NCBI GenBank assembly: GCA_027487145.1
Contig: JAIYEC010000060.1
Location: 1 to 7,564 of the forward strand
DNA from: a bacterium
GTDB lineage: Bacteria; Patescibacteriota; Minisyncoccia; Phycocordibacterales; UBA918
Direction of reading: 5' to 3'
Length of the DNA: 7,564 bases
A program made the translations under genes and the position numbers. Shown here piece by piece: positions 5,631-7,564 of this stretch. The notes beneath the pieces were generated by a model that was given only the letters and a program-made list of their open reading frames with translations, was not told where the DNA came from and searched no databases. Every line of letters starts with the position of its first letter. The first letter of the stretch is position 1.

Positions 5631-5786
5631 TCACGCCGCGCTGCCGATATCCGAGATGAAGCCGGCCGAGGCGGAGCAGATGACGCCGACCGCCAGCGGA
5701 TTGGTCGAGGTGTGGCCGGTGTTCGTCGGGCCCTTGGTAATGTTCAGACAGGCCGAACTGGCCGGGTAGCAACGCAAGGAACGCAT
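5631..5786 (-). CDS. Small GC-rich ORF, 51 aa, function unknown
   Basis: I do not recognise this protein. ATG at 5786-5784 (minus) is preceded by GAGGAG (5799-5794) with a 7-nt gap, the only canonical Shine-Dalgarno sequence in the window. The product is 51 aa, rich in Ser, Ala, Gly and Thr, with Cys at 6, 13 and 37. A mildly hydrophobic stretch (LAVGVICSASAGFI) is present, but there is no clear signal peptide. Codon use is extreme: 44 of 51 codons end in G or C and none ends in A, unlike the neighbouring genes. The frame continues past the TGA (5633-5631) for 22 more GC-rich codons to TAA at 5564-5562. The full promoter, structured leader and terminator support expression. It could be a small protein, a peptide precursor, a decayed foreign gene or a chance frame in a GC-rich RNA. 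Confidence 0.5.
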   Translation of the reverse strand: MRSLRCYPASSACLNITKGPTNTGHTSTNPLAVGVICSASAGFISDIGSAA

Positions 5787-5793
5787 GGTATGT

Positions 5794-5840
5794 CTCCTCA
5801 TCTGTGCGTGCCGTTGGAGCTTTTTCCTTCAGTCACGCAC
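5794..5840 (-). promoter_or_regulatory. Structured 5' leader and Shine-Dalgarno of the small ORF
   Basis: The predicted leader begins near 5838-5840. GTGCGTG (5840-5834, minus) can pair with CACGCAC (5810-5804), forming a 7-bp stem over a 23-nt loop. The stem ends 4 nt before GAGGAG (5799-5794). A hairpin so close to the ribosome-binding site could tune translation; no riboswitch family is recognised. Confidence 0.45.
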
Positions 5841-5844
5841 CTAT

Positions 5845-5872
5845 ATATTAGCATATTCTTTTAATTTGTCAA
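5845..5872 (-). promoter_or_regulatory. Minus-strand promoter of the GC-rich ORF
   Basis: On the minus strand there is TTGACA (5872-5867), a 16-nt spacer ending in TGC, and TAATAT (5850-5845), which is a perfect -35 plus extended -10. The layout is almost the same as the promoter at 5206-5233. A second TTGACAAA lies 22 bp upstream (5894-5887). Confidence 0.75.
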
Positions 5873-5907
5873 CACTTTTCCACCGTTTTGTCAATTTTTG
5901 GGTAAAA

Positions 5908-5936
5908 AGCACGAAAAACCGCAGGTTTTTCGTGCT
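5908..5936. repeat. 13-bp perfect hairpin abutting the scpB promoter
   Basis: AGCACGAAAAACC (5908-5920) and its complement (5924-5936) flank a 3-nt GCA loop. The right arm covers the TGC extension and first T of the scpB -10 box. The AAAAACC/GGTTTTT core resembles a bidirectional terminator without a long tail, so it may insulate scpB from upstream transcription. It could also be an operator. Confidence 0.6.
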
Positions 5937-5941
5937 ATACT
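5933..5941 (+). promoter_or_regulatory. Extended -10 promoter of scpB
   Basis: TGC followed by TATACT (5936-5941, 5 of 6) is an extended -10. It sits 7 nt before ATG 5949, so the scpB mRNA should be leaderless. No -35 is evident; that position lies within the hairpin at 5908-5936. Confidence 0.7.
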
Positions 5942-5948
5942 CACAGAT

Positions 5949-6470
5949 ATGCCGCTTGATGTCCTCATCGAAGCCATGTTGTTTTATAAAGCAACGCCAC
6001 TAAAAAAAGCTTCTCTTCGGAAGCTTTTTGAAGTATCAGAAGCTGACTTTGCGCACGCCCTTGAACAGTTGCGACATCGCCTAGAATTTGGTGCAACAAG
6101 GCTCGTTGAAACCGAAAGTGAAGTGAGTTTGGCTACCGCACCCGAACTTTCAGAGTTTGTTGAATCACTCCGTAAAGCTGAACTAAAAGGAGACATTGGA
6201 AAAGCTGGTGCAGAAACACTCTCTATCATCTTGTACCGTGAACCAGTCTCTCGTGCTGAGATAGATCGTATTCGTGGAGTAAACTCTTCGTTTATTCTAC
6301 GTAACCTACTCGTCAAAGGACTGATTGTCCGCGAGGCAGTAGGGAACTCATACCAATTTAGAATTACACCTGACCTACTCAAACACTTAGGAATTTCTCA
6401 CAAACAAGAACTGCCCCGGTTTGGAGAATTTATGACTGCCATTGATACCTTTAATCCTGAAACTGTATGA
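5949..6470 (+). CDS. scpB: Segregation and condensation protein B
   Basis: ScpB of 173 aa, the winged-helix dimer that binds ScpA in the SMC condensin complex. The N-terminal winged helix starts with VLIEAMLFYKATPLKKASLRKLFEV. The second carries the family hallmark AETLSIILYREPVSRAEIDRIRGVNS, followed by LRNLLVKGLIVR and a YQFRITPDLLKHLGI ending. The ATG at 5949 is chosen because it begins where ScpB homology begins and lies 7 nt after an extended -10. An upstream in-frame TTG at 5898 would translate the hairpin and promoter. The stop overlaps the next start (ATGA, 6467-6470), so the gene heads an operon with the carboxypeptidase. It is separated from scpA by 970 bp, which is unusual because scpA and scpB are commonly adjacent. 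Confidence 0.94.
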   Translation: MPLDVLIEAMLFYKATPLKKASLRKLFEVSEADFAHALEQLRHRLEFGATRLVETESEVSLATAPELSEFVESLRKAELKGDIGKAGAETLSIILYREPVSRAEIDRIRGVNSSFILRNLLVKGLIVREAVGNSYQFRITPDLLKHLGISHKQELPRFGEFMTAIDTFNPETV

Positions 6471-7435
6471 ACGAAAACGATAAGATCTTAGGGAATAGGC
6501 GAGTCGTCATTGTATTTCAACTACTTCTTCTTTTAGTTATCTTAAGTGGTCTGTTTGGTGCCTTTTTGATTGATAAAAAACAGACAGCTAGTGTGACCGA
6601 AGCAGTTCCGCTGAGCGACGCGCCGCTTTCAGCAGCTAATCCGGAAGTACTAGCAAAAATGAGTGAAGTGCAGGTAAGAGCTAAGGCAGCCTATGTGTGG
6701 GATGTAAACCGCGGTGAAGCGCTGTACGCCAAGAACGAAGATGTGGTGTTACCGCTGGCATCAATCACCAAACTCATGACCTCTCTCTTGGCGTTTGAAT
6801 TAGCTTCGGCTGACACAACCACGAGACTATCAAGCCGAGCCGCGAGGCAGGAGGGAAGTAGTCTCATTGAAGGTGAACAATTTACGCTGGATGAACTCAA
6901 TCGTCTGGCCCTTGTCTCCTCTTCAAACAGCGCTGCCTATGAACTAAGCGCAAGTGTTGGTGCACTCTTGGGTGACCGAGACCCATCAGCACAGTTTGTG
7001 GAAGGCATGAATATTAAAGCTGAAGAACTCGGCTTCAAGACGCTCTCGTTTAAAAACCCTACCGGTCTTGATGTATCTCTCACTGAACCAGGAGCGGTCG
7101 GTTCGGCTAAAGAAGTGTCCCTCCTTATGGAGTATATTCTCAAGGAGTATCCTGAATTGCTTGAAGCAACTACTCGCGGCGGAGCGCGAATTTACAACAG
7201 CCAAGGTGAGTACCATGATGTTGAAAACACCAACGAAGTTTTGTATGCCATTCCAAATCTGATTGGTTCAAAAACAGGCTACACTGATTTGGCAGGCGGC
7301 AATCTCACCATTGCCTTTGATGCTGGCATGAATCGACCAGTTATCATTACCGTCCTTGGTTCAACCCGAGAAGAGCGATTTTCAGATGTGCTTCGTCTTG
7401 TTCGAGCTACACAATCACACATAAGTGATCTTTAG
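6467..7435 (+). CDS. D-Ala-D-Ala carboxypeptidase, S11 family, membrane-anchored
   Basis: DacA-like penicillin-binding protein of 322 aa that trims the terminal D-Ala from peptidoglycan pentapeptides outside the membrane. The three active-site motifs of the family are visible: SITK (S99-K102) with nucleophile S99, SSN (S152-N154) and KTG (K269-G271, in SKTGYT). An N-terminal hydrophobic helix (about 13-35) after RR at 11-12 serves as an uncleaved anchor or signal peptide. A Ser/Ala-rich linker follows to about residue 65. The protein lacks an obvious C-terminal amphipathic anchor, so the N-terminal helix probably tethers it. The start overlaps the scpB stop by 4 nt, without a Shine-Dalgarno sequence. 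The next gene begins 1 nt after its stop, giving a scpB-carboxypeptidase-transferase operon. Confidence 0.92.
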   Translation: MNENDKILGNRRVVIVFQLLLLLVILSGLFGAFLIDKKQTASVTEAVPLSDAPLSAANPEVLAKMSEVQVRAKAAYVWDVNRGEALYAKNEDVVLPLASITKLMTSLLAFELASADTTTRLSSRAARQEGSSLIEGEQFTLDELNRLALVSSSNSAAYELSASVGALLGDRDPSAQFVEGMNIKAEELGFKTLSFKNPTGLDVSLTEPGAVGSAKEVSLLMEYILKEYPELLEATTRGGARIYNSQGEYHDVENTNEVLYAIPNLIGSKTGYTDLAGGNLTIAFDAGMNRPVIITVLGSTREERFSDVLRLVRATQSHISDL

Positions 7436-7436
7436 T

Positions 7437-7564
7437 ATGGCACCTAGTCTCATTACAATTTTTGCTCCAGCTATCATTGCGTTTATTATCGGTATTCTCA
7501 TTACACCGCTTGTCACTCATTTTTTATATAATCTTAAAGTCTGGAAAAAGCAGGGTGGCAAGAC
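7437..7564 (+). CDS. MraY/WecA-type glycosyl-1-phosphate transferase, N-terminal fragment
   Basis: A frame from ATG 7437 stays open to the window edge (42 complete codons). It begins with a hydrophobic helix (IIAFIIGILITPLVTHFLY) followed by LKVWKKQGGK. A first membrane helix ending in TPLV and followed by a basic loop with GGK is characteristic of the polyprenyl-phosphate phospho-sugar transferase family. MraY makes lipid I and WecA-like members start other glycan chains; the aspartate motifs that would separate them are beyond the edge. The neighbouring carboxypeptidase favours a peptidoglycan role. The start lies 1 nt after the preceding stop, with no Shine-Dalgarno sequence, suggesting coupled translation. 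Confidence 0.65.
   Translation, partial: MAPSLITIFAPAIIAFIIGILITPLVTHFLYNLKVWKKQGGK

Noticed and set aside
5562..5633. Selenocysteine read-through at the in-frame TGA
   Set aside because: No convincing bacterial SECIS hairpin could be drawn at the expected distance, and nothing suggests a selenoprotein family.
5898..5948. Extended start of scpB at TTG 5898
   Set aside because: The extension translates the inverted repeat and the -10 box; ScpB similarity begins at ATG 5949.
4979..5948. CRISPR array or insertion sequence
   Set aside because: The repeated elements are unrelated hairpins rather than spaced direct repeats, and no transposase or terminal inverted repeats are present.
5785..6003. 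72-codon plus-strand ORF
   Set aside because: It crosses the minus-strand promoter, the scpB promoter hairpin and the start of scpB; its composition is random-looking.

Overview
The window looks like a piece of a small-genome candidate-phyla-radiation (Patescibacteria/Parcubacteria-type) chromosome. The reasons are the tight gene packing, an archaeal-type aspartyl-tRNA synthetase, almost no Shine-Dalgarno sequences, start codons placed directly after -10 boxes, and the MraY/WecA-like and D-Ala-D-Ala carboxypeptidase neighbours. The taxon is an inference; no rRNA or marker gene is present to prove it.

Layout, left to right. 1-225 is the 3' end of trpS. 233-562 is an unrecognised 109-aa gene with its own leaderless promoter. 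565-750 holds a promoter and a strikingly short T-box leader with an Asp (GAC) specifier, controlling aspS (770-2119). A strong hairpin terminator follows. Then come pepA (M17 leucyl aminopeptidase, 2186-3604), a translationally coupled YfbR/HDDC2-like HD phosphohydrolase (3601-4221) and scpA (4241-4978). After a 970-bp stretch, scpB (5949-6470) overlaps a membrane-anchored D-Ala-D-Ala carboxypeptidase (6467-7435), followed by the start of a MraY/WecA-type glycosyl-1-phosphate transferase (7437-end).

The 970-bp gap between scpA and scpB is the most unusual part. It contains three small minus-strand transcription units arranged head to tail, each with its own TTGACA-type promoter and its own hairpin terminator. 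Two appear non-coding (about 5400-5247 and 5199-4984). The third, about 5838-5461, carries a GC-rich 51-codon ORF with a perfect Shine-Dalgarno sequence; its frame stays open for another 22 codons past a single in-frame TGA. None of the three matches an RNA family that I recognise.

Two initiation styles coexist. Four plus-strand genes (233, pepA, scpA, scpB) have a -10 box, three of them with an upstream TGn extension, 6-10 nt before the start codon, so their mRNAs should be leaderless or nearly so. The minus-strand small units and the T-box leader instead have recognisable -35 plus -10 boxes and real leaders. By function the window covers translation (TrpRS, AspRS with tRNA sensing), protein turnover, nucleotide housekeeping, chromosome condensation (ScpA/ScpB) and peptidoglycan metabolism.
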